Below, piece after piece: positions 17,151 to 26,314 of a stretch of 64,000 nt of DNA (position 1 is the stretch's first letter; each line of letters opens with the position of its first letter). Below the pieces are notes generated by a model that worked only from the letters and a program-made list of their open reading frames with translations, was not told where the DNA came from and ran no database searches. A program made the position numbers and the translations under genes. Source of the DNA: Litorilituus sediminis (GTDB lineage: Bacteria; Pseudomonadota; Gammaproteobacteria; Enterobacterales; Alteromonadaceae). The stretch is taken from the NCBI RefSeq assembly GCF_004295665.1, contig NZ_CP034759.1, forward strand, positions 2,604,001-2,668,000. Direction: 5' to 3'.

Positions 17151-18285
17151 TGCTCAAGTTAAGCATGTAGTTCATGTGGTACATTCATTTGCAACGGGCG
17201 GCTTAGAGAACGGTGTCGTTAATATTATTAATGCGCTACCTGAGAATGAATATCGTCATACCATCGTTTGTGTAACCAACCATGACCCTGAATTTTTTGC
17301 CAGAATAAAGCAAGATAACACGCAAATTATTAATCTAAATAAACCCTCAGGCAATAACCCTAAATGGTTGTATCACTGCTGGAAGCTGTTTAGAGAACTA
17401 AAGCCTGATATTTGTCATACGCGCAATTTGAGTGCTATAGAAGCGCAGTTACCTGCTTTTTTGGCAGGCGTACCTTATCGAATTCATGGTGAACATGGCT
17501 GGGATGTCAGTGATATTGGTGGTACTAATAAAAAATATCAGTTTTTACGTAAACTTTATAAGCCATTGATTCACCAATATGTGGCACTTTCAAAAGAAGC
17601 ACAAGATTATTTAACTCATGTTATTAAGGCCAAAGCCAGTAAAGTTCGCAGAATATGCAATGGCGTTGATATCGACAAATTTGTCCCTAATCATAATCGC
17701 ACTTTATTGCCTGAAGGTTTTGCTAAGCAAGACTCGGTAATTTTTGGCACAGTAGGGCGCTTAGCACAAGTTAAAAACCAAACCTTTTTAGTCGAGTCTT
17801 TTTTAGAGATCTGGCAACAAAATCCAGCATTAAGGGATAAAATAAGGTTAGTGATTATTGGTGATGGTATTTTGCTGCCAAAGTTGCAGGAAATGGTGTC
17901 TGAGTGTGGTGCTAACGCTTGTGTTTGGTTTGCCGGTCGAAAAGATAATGTACCTCAACTGATGCAACAACTTGATGTGTTTGTTTTGCCGTCGCTAGCT
18001 GAAGGTATTTCTAATACCTTGTTAGAAGCCATGGCGTCAGGCGTACCTTATATTGCTACCCAGGTTGGCGGTAATGCCGATTTAATATTACCTAAACATT
18101 TAGACACCCACATTGTTGAGGTGAATAATAAGGCACAGCTTAACAGCGCAATGCTTGCCTATATAAAGACTCCTGAAAATATCAAAAAAGATAGTGAGTT
18201 AGTAAGAAAGCATTGCGAAGAGAATTTTAGTCTAGCAGGGATGGTTGCAAACTATCACCAGCTTTATCAATTTGAAAACAAATAA
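17140..18285 (+). CDS. PEP-CTERM/XrtA-associated glycosyltransferase, family 2 of the locus (GT4-like)
   Basis: 381-residue GT-B glycosyltransferase of the exosortase A-associated type, beginning 'MKSNAQVKHVVHVVHSFATG'. The N-terminal domain contains 'HGEHGWDVSDIGGTNKKY'. The donor-binding C-terminal domain has 'GTVGRLAQVKNQTFLVESF', 'LVIIGDGILLPKLQ' and 'LPSLAEGISNTLLEAMASG'. The start is TTG at 17140, with GGAG (17129-17132) seven bases upstream; the reading frame is open further back, but that part overlaps xrtA by 80 bases and has no ribosome binding site. The true overlap with xrtA is then 11 bases. It is cytoplasmic or membrane-associated; the donor sugar is unknown. Confidence 0.9.
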   Translation: MKSNAQVKHVVHVVHSFATGGLENGVVNIINALPENEYRHTIVCVTNHDPEFFARIKQDNTQIINLNKPSGNNPKWLYHCWKLFRELKPDICHTRNLSAIEAQLPAFLAGVPYRIHGEHGWDVSDIGGTNKKYQFLRKLYKPLIHQYVALSKEAQDYLTHVIKAKASKVRRICNGVDIDKFVPNHNRTLLPEGFAKQDSVIFGTVGRLAQVKNQTFLVESFLEIWQQNPALRDKIRLVIIGDGILLPKLQEMVSECGANACVWFAGRKDNVPQLMQQLDVFVLPSLAEGISNTLLEAMASGVPYIATQVGGNADLILPKHLDTHIVEVNNKAQLNSAMLAYIKTPENIKKDSELVRKHCEENFSLAGMVANYHQLYQFENK

Positions 18286-18299
18286 AGGAAATTAAGAAA

Positions 18300-20201
18300 A
18301 TGTGTGGTATTGCTGGACTTTTTCATTTGTCATCAGAGCAAGCTATTCCGTCTGAAATAATCGAGGGAATGAACAATAGCCAGTATCATCGTGGTCCTGA
18401 TGCCGGTGATTATTTTTATGATCCCGGGGTTGCTTTAGCTCATCGCAGGCTGTCAATCATAGATCTTGAAGGTAGCCCACAACCTATGATGAGCGCCTGT
18501 AGTCGTGCGGTTATTGTCTTTAATGGTGAAATTTATAATTTCAAAAGCTTACGTGATGAATTAAAAGCCAAGGGCTATCAGTTTAATACCAATGGCGATA
18601 CAGAAACGATTTTAAATGCTTATTTAGAGTGGGGTGAGGATTGTGTTCACCACTTAAGAGGTATGTTCGCTTTTGCCGTTTGGGATAGACAAAATCAAAG
18701 CCTCTTTATTGCCAGAGATAGACTAGGTATTAAACCATTCTTTTACAGCCTGTTAAGTGATGGCAGTTTTGTTTTTGGCTCTGAGTTAAAAGTTCTTACA
18801 GCAAACCCTTTATTTGATAAGAGCTTACGTGAAACAACCATTGAGGATTACTTTACCTTTGGTTATATCCCAGAGCCACACACTATTTATCAAAATGCTT
18901 ATAAATTACCGCCCGGTCATCGTATTTTACTTAAGCGCGGCGATTTGGCCGTGCCAGAATCCCAAGAATATTGGGATATTCCAACAACAAACTTACCTTC
19001 ATTGACGGAAGAAGAAGTACAAGCGCAATTAGTTGAGAGATTAAAAGAAGCTGTTGATATTCGCCTAGTTGCTGATGTGGAGCTAGGTGCCTTTTTATCT
19101 GGCGGGGTAGATTCTAGCGCAACGGTTGCCTTAATGTCGCAGCTGCAATCAGACCCAGTTAATACCTGCTCAATCGGTTTTGATGTTAAAGAGTTTAACG
19201 AAACTGAGTTTGCCAAAATGGTGGCAGATAGATATCAAACCAACCACCGCGTTGAAACGGTAAGTAAAGACGATTTTGATTTGGTGGATAAGTTAGCTTC
19301 ACTTTATGATGAACCTTATGCTGATAGCTCAGCTATGCCTACCTATCGCGTATGTGAACTGGCTAGAAAGCATGTCACCGTTGCCCTTTCTGGTGATGGT
19401 GCTGACGAGTTATTTGCTGGCTATGGTCGTTACCGTTGGCATAACAATGAAGAAAAGGTACGTAGTATTTTACCGCTGCCGTTAAGGAAAGCTATTTTTA
19501 CACCATTAGGCAAGTATTACCCTAAGTTAGATTGGGCTCCGCGCTTTTTACGCGCTAAAACCAGCTTTCAATCTATGGCGATGGATACAGTTGAGGCTTA
19601 CCATAACTCAATGTCTATTTTGCGCAAAGATGAGCGTGCCAAGCTTTTCTCTAAAGACTATCAGCAGCGACTTAATGGCTATAGCTCATTAGAGGTCTTT
19701 AGACAGTATCAAGATAAAACAACTCAGCTAGATTCAATGAAGGTAGCCCAGTACCTTGATTTAAAAACCTATTTAGTAGGGGATATTCTCACTAAGGTTG
19801 ACCGTGCCAGTATGGCGCATAGCTTAGAAGTCAGGGTGCCATTTTTAGATCATAAATTTGTTGAGTGGGGCTTTGCTGTACCTTCAGAGCAAAATTTAGT
19901 TCAAGGGGTAGGCAAGAAGTCATTAAAACAAGCGATGGAACCACATTTACCGCATGATGTGCTTTATCGGAAAAAAATGGGCTTTGCCGTACCATTAGCC
20001 GATTGGTTTAGAGGTCCACTAAAAGAGCGACTCTATGATGGTTTATTATCACAGCAAATGAGAAATTGCGGTTACTTTAATGAAACGCAATTGAAAAACC
20101 TTATTGAGCAACATGTCAAAGGTATTCGTGACAATAGTGCGCCACTGTGGACCTTGATGATGTTTGAATCATTTATGCGTCAAAATAAGATAGGGCTATA
20201 A
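18300..20201 (+). CDS. XrtA system-associated amidotransferase, asparagine-synthase (glutamine-hydrolysing) family
   Basis: 633-residue asparagine synthase B-like protein of the exosortase A subfamily. The class II glutaminase domain begins with the nucleophile C2 ('MCGIAGLF') and includes 'YHRGPDAGDYF' and 'IVFNGEIYNF'. The synthetase domain has the PP-loop 'SGGVDSS' at residues 267-273 and 'ALSGDGADELFAGYGRY'. It would use glutamine and ATP to form an amide, here probably on a uronic acid of the polysaccharide rather than on aspartate; that is inferred from its constant presence in such loci. Good ribosome binding site AAAGGAA before the ATG. All active-site motifs are intact. Confidence 0.92.
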   Translation: MCGIAGLFHLSSEQAIPSEIIEGMNNSQYHRGPDAGDYFYDPGVALAHRRLSIIDLEGSPQPMMSACSRAVIVFNGEIYNFKSLRDELKAKGYQFNTNGDTETILNAYLEWGEDCVHHLRGMFAFAVWDRQNQSLFIARDRLGIKPFFYSLLSDGSFVFGSELKVLTANPLFDKSLRETTIEDYFTFGYIPEPHTIYQNAYKLPPGHRILLKRGDLAVPESQEYWDIPTTNLPSLTEEEVQAQLVERLKEAVDIRLVADVELGAFLSGGVDSSATVALMSQLQSDPVNTCSIGFDVKEFNETEFAKMVADRYQTNHRVETVSKDDFDLVDKLASLYDEPYADSSAMPTYRVCELARKHVTVALSGDGADELFAGYGRYRWHNNEEKVRSILPLPLRKAIFTPLGKYYPKLDWAPRFLRAKTSFQSMAMDTVEAYHNSMSILRKDERAKLFSKDYQQRLNGYSSLEVFRQYQDKTTQLDSMKVAQYLDLKTYLVGDILTKVDRASMAHSLEVRVPFLDHKFVEWGFAVPSEQNLVQGVGKKSLKQAMEPHLPHDVLYRKKMGFAVPLADWFRGPLKERLYDGLLSQQMRNCGYFNETQLKNLIEQHVKGIRDNSAPLWTLMMFESFMRQNKIGL

Positions 20202-20204
20202 CAG

Positions 20205-21410
20205 ATGAAAGTGCTCCATGTATTTGATCATTCAATCCCGTTACATAGTGGTTATACTTTTCGCAGTCGCTCTATTTTAAAGCAGCAGCATGATTTAGGC
20301 ATAGAAACTTGCCATGTTACTAGCCCTAAACATGGTAATGAAGCGGCTTCTGTAGATGAAGTAGACGGTTTAACTTTTTATCGAAGTGCGCCCATTTCAG
20401 GCGTTATGGCTAAATTACCTGTGTTAAACCAAATGGCAAATATCGGCCCTATGGTGAAACGTATTTTAGAGGTGATTGACATTGAGAAACCAGACATTAT
20501 TCATGCTCATTCACCGGCGTTAAATGGCTTAGCAGCACTGAAAGCAGGTAGGCGTGCTGGTTTGCCTGTGGTTTATGAAATTCGTGCTTTTTGGGAAGAT
20601 GCCGCGGTTGATCACGGTACTTGTAAAGAAGGTGATTTACGTTATCGCCTGACGCGCAAAATGGAAACTCACGTGGTTAAGCATGCAGATGCCGTTACGA
20701 CGATTTGTGAAGGTCTTAAAAGTGACTTGTTAAATCGGGGCTTTCCACTCGATAAATTTACTGTAATAGCCAATGCAGTAAATATTGATCAGTTTGACAT
20801 TATAGAGGCGAAAAACGCTGAGCTATTAGCGAAACTAAGACTAGAAGGCTGTCAGGTTTTAGGCTTTTTAGGTTCGTTTTATGCCTATGAAGGTTTAGAT
20901 TTAATTATTGCTGCTATGCCAGATATTTTGGCTGATAATCCGAATGTAAGGCTGTTATTGGTTGGCGGCGGTCCACAAGAACAAAATTTAAAACACCAAG
21001 TAACCTTATTGGGTTTAGAGGATAAAGTTATCTTTACTGGCCGTGTACCACATAGCGAGGTCGATGATTACTATAGCTTGGTCGATTTATTGGTCTATCC
21101 ACGCAAAAGTATGCGTTTAACTGAGTTAGTAACACCGCTAAAACCGTTAGAAGCGATGGCACAAGGTAAAGTTGTACTGGCTTCAGATGTAGGCGGTCAT
21201 CATGAGTTGATTTCAGATAGCGAGAACGGCTTTTTGTTTCGCGCAAATGATGTCAACCATCTTGCCCAACGAACGGTAGAGTTACTAAGTGATGAGCAAC
21301 TAAAACAAAGTGTTATCAAAAATGGTCGTAACTATGTAGAAAATGTACGTAGTTGGAAAAACAGTGTAAGTAATTACTTACCTTTATATCGTTCCCTGTT
21401 GGAAGGCTGA
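20205..21410 (+). CDS. PEP-CTERM/XrtA-associated glycosyltransferase, Daro_2409-like family (GT4)
   Basis: 401-residue GT-B glycosyltransferase. Its N-terminus 'MKVLHVFDHSIPLHSGYTFR' is the recognisable signature of the exosortase A-associated Daro_2409 family. Also visible are 'IIHAHSPALNGLAALKAGRR', 'GLPVVYEIRAFWEDAAVDHG' and the C-terminal donor site 'GFLGSFYAYEGLDLIIAAMP' ... 'PLKPLEAMAQGKVVLASDVG'. It starts three bases after the amidotransferase stop. It adds one sugar to the growing lipid-linked unit; donor and acceptor are unknown. Confidence 0.92.
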   Translation: MKVLHVFDHSIPLHSGYTFRSRSILKQQHDLGIETCHVTSPKHGNEAASVDEVDGLTFYRSAPISGVMAKLPVLNQMANIGPMVKRILEVIDIEKPDIIHAHSPALNGLAALKAGRRAGLPVVYEIRAFWEDAAVDHGTCKEGDLRYRLTRKMETHVVKHADAVTTICEGLKSDLLNRGFPLDKFTVIANAVNIDQFDIIEAKNAELLAKLRLEGCQVLGFLGSFYAYEGLDLIIAAMPDILADNPNVRLLLVGGGPQEQNLKHQVTLLGLEDKVIFTGRVPHSEVDDYYSLVDLLVYPRKSMRLTELVTPLKPLEAMAQGKVVLASDVGGHHELISDSENGFLFRANDVNHLAQRTVELLSDEQLKQSVIKNGRNYVENVRSWKNSVSNYLPLYRSLLEG

Positions 21411-21416
21411 ACTTAA

Positions 21417-22520
21417 ATGGCGTCAATTAAAAAAGTCACTATTGTTGGTCCTTTAGCGCCACCTGCGGGCGGCATGGCTAATCAAACAAAAAAATTAGCT
21501 GACTTTTTGCGCTCAGAGCATATCGATGTGCAGGTAATTCGTACCAATGCCGATTATCGGCCTAGTTTTATCGGTAAGATCCCGGTAGTTAGGGCGGTAT
21601 TTAGGCTGTTTTTCTATATTGTTTCTTTGCTCAGCAAGTTAAAAAATACTGATGTTATTCATATTATGGCTAATTCAGGTTGGTCTTGGCACCTATTTGC
21701 CGCACCAGCAATCGCCATTGGTCGATTATACAGTAAGCCTATTGTGGTAAATTATCGGGGCGGTTATGCGCAGGAATTTTTTGATAAGTCCTGGCGATGG
21801 GTGAATTTAACCTTAAGTAAATCACATAAGGTGATAGTACCATCCTCATTTTTGCAAGAGGTGTTTTCTGGTTTTGAGGTAAAGGCTGAGATAGTACCTA
21901 ATGTCCTTGATGAAGCCTTGTTTTCTCCTGTTAAGTCTACCAGTGAATCATCTAACCCTCATATCATAGTGGCTCGTAACCTTGAGGCCATCTATGATGT
22001 CGCCACGGCGATTCAAGCTTTTGCTTTAATAAAAGCGACAATACCCTCAGCAAGGTTATCGATAGCTGGTACTGGTCCTGAATTATCGAATTTAACTAAG
22101 CTAGTTGCCCAGTTGAACTTACAAGATGCTGTCACTTTTACTGGCAGGTTATCACCGAGTGAAATGGCTAAGCTTTATCAAAGCGCTGATATTATGCTTA
22201 ATGCCAGTACAGTAGATAATACCCCCAATGCCATTATAGAGTCGCTAGCTTGTGGTACGCCTGTGGTAACAACTAATGCCGGTGGCATTCCTAAGTTAGT
22301 TAGCCATCAACATGATGCTATGTTAGTAGCTATTGGTGACAAGCAATTAATGGCTGAGCATGCTGTCGCCATTCTTAACGATGATAAGCTAGCAGAGAGC
22401 ATGGTGAATAATGGTTTAAACACCATTAGTAAGTTTTATTGGTCTAATGTTTGGCTTAGCTTAAAAGCTTGTTATCATGATGCTTTGATTCGTAGTAAAA
22501 CCGCAGAAAAAGCTCAGTAG
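21417..22520 (+). CDS. Glycosyltransferase family 4 protein
   Basis: 367-residue GT-B glycosyltransferase. The N-terminal 'VGPLAPPAGGMANQTKKL' is the acceptor-side glycine loop, and the C-terminal domain shows 'IIVARNLEAIYDVATAIQAF', 'LSIAGTGPELSNL' and 'DNTPNAIIESLACGTPVV', the EX7E-like donor site. It lies six bases after the Daro_2409-like gene with GGAAGG upstream. It is not a member of the signature XrtA families I recognise, so it probably determines the strain-specific repeat unit. Sugar specificity is unknown. Confidence 0.88.
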   Translation: MASIKKVTIVGPLAPPAGGMANQTKKLADFLRSEHIDVQVIRTNADYRPSFIGKIPVVRAVFRLFFYIVSLLSKLKNTDVIHIMANSGWSWHLFAAPAIAIGRLYSKPIVVNYRGGYAQEFFDKSWRWVNLTLSKSHKVIVPSSFLQEVFSGFEVKAEIVPNVLDEALFSPVKSTSESSNPHIIVARNLEAIYDVATAIQAFALIKATIPSARLSIAGTGPELSNLTKLVAQLNLQDAVTFTGRLSPSEMAKLYQSADIMLNASTVDNTPNAIIESLACGTPVVTTNAGGIPKLVSHQHDAMLVAIGDKQLMAEHAVAILNDDKLAESMVNNGLNTISKFYWSNVWLSLKACYHDALIRSKTAEKAQ

Positions 22521-22529
22521 AAGGACATT

Positions 22530-23882
22530 ATGACAGGGATTTACACTAAAATTGTTGCAAAGTTACTATTTCCTTTACATGAGTGGCTTAAAAAGCATGA
22601 TACCGTTGCGATTCATAACAAGTTAGATAAAAGCCAATGGTATAGCCAAGAGCAAATATTGACAGAGCAAGCGCAACGCTTGAACAGCTTTATCACTAAG
22701 GCTGTTGTTAATGTTCCATATTACCAAGCTTTGTTTGCACAGCTAAAACTAACTCCAGCAGATATTGATAGCGTTGACAGTCTCAGTAAGTTACCTTTTT
22801 TAGATAAACAAACCATTAAGGCTAACTTTGAGCAATTACAATCAAGCTGCTCAGGCCCGGTAAGTAGCTTTACTACGGGTGGTTCAAGCGGTAATCCACT
22901 GACTTTTTTATTAAGTAATGAACGTGTTAGTCATGATGTTGCAGAAAAGTGGCGCGCTACCAGGTGGTGGGATGTCGATATTGGTGATAAAGAAATTGTC
23001 GCTTGGGGCTCACCAATCGAATTAGGCGCACAAGATAAAGTTAGAATCATTCGAGATAAATTGTTTCGTTCAACCTTGATCCCTGCATTTGATATGGATG
23101 AAGGCAAGATATTAGGTTTTATCGAGCAAATAATGACGACTAAACCGGCAATGCTTTTTGGCTACCCATCTGTATTTTCATTAATAGCAAAAACAGCTCA
23201 GCAGCAGCAGCTTGATTTAACTGATTTAGGAATCAAGGTGGTTTTTGTTACCTCTGAGCGATTATATCCCTATCAAAGAGATCTTATTGAAGAGGTGTTT
23301 AATGCGCCGGTAGCTAATGGTTACGGCAGTAGGGATGCTGGTTTTATTGCTCATCAATGTCCTCATGGCAAGATGCATATTTCTGCAGAAGACATCATAG
23401 TCGAGATTGTCGATAAAGAGGGTAATAATCTACCAGCCAATGAGCAGGGAGAAATTGTTGTCACTCATTTAGCTACCTCAGACTTCCCTTTTATTCGTTA
23501 CCGAACCGGAGATATCGCAGCTTTAGATAGTGAAGCATGTAGTTGTGGTCGAGGCTTACCCGTACTTAAAAATATTGAAGGAAGAACGACCGATTTTGTT
23601 GTCGCTGCTGATGGTACTATGATGCATGGTTTAGCACTTATTTATGTGCTGAGAGAATTACAGGGTATTGAAGAGTTTAAGATTATTCAAGAAACCCTTA
23701 ATCATACTCGTGTGCAAATTGTGCCAAGTAATCAACTGAGTGATGAATTGAAAAATGCGGTTGTTTCAGGTTTTAAAGCCCGTTTAGGTGACGAGGTTAA
23801 GGTTGAAGTGGAACAAGTGAATCAAATTGATGCGGAAAAGTCAGGTAAATTCCGTTATGTCATAAGTAAGGTAGTAAATTAA
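22530..23882 (+). CDS. CapK/PaaK-like adenylate-forming ligase family protein
   Basis: 450-residue protein of the phenylacetate-CoA ligase-like (PaaK/CapK) branch of adenylating enzymes. The phosphate-binding loop 'FTTGGSSGNPL' lies near residue 115, 'VANGYGSRDAG' near 265, and 'FIRYRTGDIA' near 325. The Cys-containing 'CSCGRGLPVLKNIEGR' is typical of CapK-like members. It would activate a carboxylate with ATP, possibly to supply an acyl or aminoacyl group for polysaccharide modification; the substrate is not known. Many XrtA loci carry a different acyl-CoA ligase at this step, so this may replace it. AAGGA precedes the ATG. Confidence 0.85.
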   Translation: MTGIYTKIVAKLLFPLHEWLKKHDTVAIHNKLDKSQWYSQEQILTEQAQRLNSFITKAVVNVPYYQALFAQLKLTPADIDSVDSLSKLPFLDKQTIKANFEQLQSSCSGPVSSFTTGGSSGNPLTFLLSNERVSHDVAEKWRATRWWDVDIGDKEIVAWGSPIELGAQDKVRIIRDKLFRSTLIPAFDMDEGKILGFIEQIMTTKPAMLFGYPSVFSLIAKTAQQQQLDLTDLGIKVVFVTSERLYPYQRDLIEEVFNAPVANGYGSRDAGFIAHQCPHGKMHISAEDIIVEIVDKEGNNLPANEQGEIVVTHLATSDFPFIRYRTGDIAALDSEACSCGRGLPVLKNIEGRTTDFVVAADGTMMHGLALIYVLRELQGIEEFKIIQETLNHTRVQIVPSNQLSDELKNAVVSGFKARLGDEVKVEVEQVNQIDAEKSGKFRYVISKVVN

Positions 23883-23885
23883 ATA

Positions 23886-23990
23886 ATGATAGATTCACTT
23901 TATTACTTACTCGATATTTGTTGCTTATTGTTTCTTTATCAATGGGCGGTTAAAAAGGATGATGAAGATCCTTCGGATTCGGAGGAATAA
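23886..23990 (+). CDS. 34-residue hydrophobic mini-protein between CapK-like ligase and polymerase/ligase
   Basis: Short ORF starting with ATG three bases after the upstream stop and ending three bases before the GTG of the next gene, so it fills the gap exactly. The product begins 'MIDSLYYLLDICCLLFLYQW', one hydrophobic segment with two adjacent cysteines, followed by 'AVKKDDEDPSDSEE', a strongly acidic tail. This is the pattern of a single-span membrane protein. Its last codons contain GGAGGA, the Shine-Dalgarno of the following gene, so it could be a coupling leader as well as a real peptide. The upstream ribosome binding site is weak (AAGG about 13 bases before). I do not recognise a family. 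Confidence 0.5.
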   Translation: MIDSLYYLLDICCLLFLYQWAVKKDDEDPSDSEE

Positions 23991-23993
23991 ACA

Positions 23994-25337
23994 GTGCGCG
24001 ATATTGCCGTAACCTTACTGTTTTTCTTTCTAATCTATTACACCTTACGTAAACCTTTTATCGGTGTCGCTGCTTGGGCGTGGATCACGCTTGCATTTCC
24101 TGCTGGTTGGGCTTGGGGCTTCTCTACTAATTTTAGAATGAATTTCTCCATAGCTATTTTAACCTTTGTTGGTTATGTATTTATGAAGAATAAGCCGAAA
24201 TTTAGGCTAGATACCACTAGTTTTCTTTTAGTTATTCTTTGGCTGTGTGCCCTTATCAGCACTATGACCTCGCAATCGCTATTAATCGACTTTGCTTGGG
24301 GGAAATTTAGTGATTTTTCCAAGGTGTTGTTGTTTTACCTGGCTATTATTCTCATTGTCAGTAAGAAAGTTCATATAGATACCATTATTTGGTCAGTAGT
24401 GCTTTCTGTTTCGTCATTTGCTGCAATGGAAGCGGTTAAGTTTTTATTATCTTTTGGTGGCCACAGGGTTGCAGGTTTCCAGGGGCATATTATTGGTGAT
24501 AGAAATGATTTAGCCGTAGCTATCAATATGTCTATTCCGTTAATTTTATATTTGGTTGGGCAAACTAAACATAAAATGTTGCGTAGCGGGCTAATGGCTT
24601 TAGCCGCTTTAAATGTCTTAGCAATTATAGGTTCATACTCTCGCGGAGGGTTTGTCGGCTTAGTGATTTTAGCGGGTTATTTCTTCTTAAAATCGAATCG
24701 CAAGTTCGTTTGGTCGATTGCAATATTGATAACCCTTGGCATTGCATCAGCTTTTGTTCCTAGCCAGTGGGCAGAACGAATGAATACAGTGTCCACGGCC
24801 TCTACCCAAGATAACTCTTTTATTGGCCGGATATGGGCATGGAAGATATCGGTTAAAATTGCCAATGATAACTTTTTTGGGAATAGCTTTTTGGCAACGC
24901 AAGATCCTATTGCTTGGCATCAATATCGAGAAGAAATTGATAATTTTGGCCCAATAGCAACACCACCAATACCGGAAGAACAATTTGCTAAGGCTGCTCA
25001 CAGTATTTATTTCCAAGTTCTTGGTGATATAGGCTATATAGGTTTAGTGTTGTATTTATGGGTATTATATTTGTTTTACCGACGGCTAAACCGATTAGTT
25101 AAAAAAGCGAAACAGCTTAACATTGAGTGGTGTGAACACTTGGCTCGAATGATGTCTATTTCTTTAGTCGGTTTTGCCATAACTGGGGCGAATGTAAGTT
25201 TGGCTTATTTTGATTTGATTTATGTGTTAATTGCGATGAGCTTTGTTCTAGAGAGAAGAATATTAGTAGAGCCCGTTTCCTCTAATAGAGAAACAAGCAG
25301 GCACAATTTTATCAGAAAGCGTGCCATGCAGGGATAG
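23994..25337 (+). CDS. Exosortase A-associated O-antigen ligase/polymerase-like (Wzy/WaaL fold) membrane protein
   Basis: 447-residue polytopic membrane protein of the O-antigen ligase superfamily, subfamily found in XrtA loci. It begins near 'VRDIAVTLLFFFLIYYTLRK' with about ten helices; the central 'GDRNDLAVAINMSIPL' and 'GSYSRGGFVGLVIL' are hallmark motifs of the family, with a long periplasmic loop (about 255-335) containing 'AAHSIYFQVLGDIGY'. It should polymerise repeat units or ligate glycan in the periplasm; these roles cannot be separated by sequence. The start is GTG at 23994, with GGAGGA at 23981-23986 seven bases before it. Confidence 0.9.
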   Translation: MRDIAVTLLFFFLIYYTLRKPFIGVAAWAWITLAFPAGWAWGFSTNFRMNFSIAILTFVGYVFMKNKPKFRLDTTSFLLVILWLCALISTMTSQSLLIDFAWGKFSDFSKVLLFYLAIILIVSKKVHIDTIIWSVVLSVSSFAAMEAVKFLLSFGGHRVAGFQGHIIGDRNDLAVAINMSIPLILYLVGQTKHKMLRSGLMALAALNVLAIIGSYSRGGFVGLVILAGYFFLKSNRKFVWSIAILITLGIASAFVPSQWAERMNTVSTASTQDNSFIGRIWAWKISVKIANDNFFGNSFLATQDPIAWHQYREEIDNFGPIATPPIPEEQFAKAAHSIYFQVLGDIGYIGLVLYLWVLYLFYRRLNRLVKKAKQLNIEWCEHLARMMSISLVGFAITGANVSLAYFDLIYVLIAMSFVLERRILVEPVSSNRETSRHNFIRKRAMQG

Positions 25338-25339
25338 CG

Positions 25340-26308
25340 ATGAGTTTTATGAAAAACCAAACAAAGAAAATTATTTTTAAAATTTTTCATCGTTTAGCGT
25401 TGAGAGCATCTGAAAATAAAGCGGTTATCTTGAATTTTCATCGCGTTAGTCATCAAAGTGAAACTGAATTTGATGACAGTATGTCTGCGCTTGAGTTTAG
25501 AGAAAAAATGCGCTTCTTGAAGCAACATTTCAATGTTATTTCTTTATCAGAGTTAATAGAACGAGCAGAAAGCCAGTCTATTGAGCCGCTAACTGTGGCG
25601 ATAACCATAGATGATGGCTATCAAGATGGTTACGACGTCATTTATCCTATTTTGAAAGAGTTAGAGCTTAGTGCGACTTACTTTATTGCCACGGAAGGTC
25701 TTCAAGCGGGTTGTTTATGGAATGATCAAATAACCGGGGCATTTGAAAATACTAAGGTAAATCGATTAGCGGGCTTTTTAGATTTAGCAGAGTTTGATTT
25801 AACGATAGCAAAAGATAAAGCTAAAGCGCATGCTGCGGTTCAGAAAAAGTGTAAATTTATGCCGCTAGAGCAAAGAAGTGCGGCCATAGAAACATTACAA
25901 AAAATACTGCAGGTTGATGTAAATAAACAGATTTTTCTGACAAAAGCGCAAATTAAAGAGTTACATGCAAACGGTATGCTTATTGGCGCGCATACCCATC
26001 GTCACCCCATTTTGGCATTAGAGCAGGATGCTAACTCGCACTTTGAAATTCTCGAATCAAAAAATAATTTAGAAGCGATTTTGCATGACAAAGTGGATAT
26101 TTTTGCTTACCCCAATGGTAAAGAGGGGCAAGATTTTAGCCAAGCCCATGTAGATATGCTTGAAGAAATTGGCTTTAACAGTGCGGTGATGACGACTTGG
26201 GGGCATGTTACCCCAAAAACCAATAAGTTGATGTTACCTAGATTTACGCCCTGGGATAGTGATGTGACTAAGTTCGCTATTCGCCTTTGTAACTTTTTTC
26301 GCAAATAA
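25340..26308 (+). CDS. NodB-family polysaccharide deacetylase
   Basis: 322-residue protein with a NodB domain: 'VAITIDDGYQDGYDVIYPIL' gives the DD motif near residue 91, and 'LIGAHTHRHPILA' the H-x3-H metal site near 220. 'FAYPNGKEGQDF' is the conserved glycine/proline region. There is no clear signal peptide, so it may act in the cytoplasm on a lipid-linked intermediate, like the DUF3473 enzyme earlier in the operon. It is unlike that enzyme in length and motif context, giving the operon two distinct deacetylases. The ATG follows the polymerase-like gene after two bases. Confidence 0.88.
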   Translation: MSFMKNQTKKIIFKIFHRLALRASENKAVILNFHRVSHQSETEFDDSMSALEFREKMRFLKQHFNVISLSELIERAESQSIEPLTVAITIDDGYQDGYDVIYPILKELELSATYFIATEGLQAGCLWNDQITGAFENTKVNRLAGFLDLAEFDLTIAKDKAKAHAAVQKKCKFMPLEQRSAAIETLQKILQVDVNKQIFLTKAQIKELHANGMLIGAHTHRHPILALEQDANSHFEILESKNNLEAILHDKVDIFAYPNGKEGQDFSQAHVDMLEEIGFNSAVMTTWGHVTPKTNKLMLPRFTPWDSDVTKFAIRLCNFFRK

Positions 26309-26314
26309 CGCATT

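Noticed and set aside
21687..21700. TGGCAC...TTGC resembling a sigma-54 promoter
   Set aside because: Spacing is one base short of the required GG-N10-GC and it lies inside a glycosyltransferase gene.
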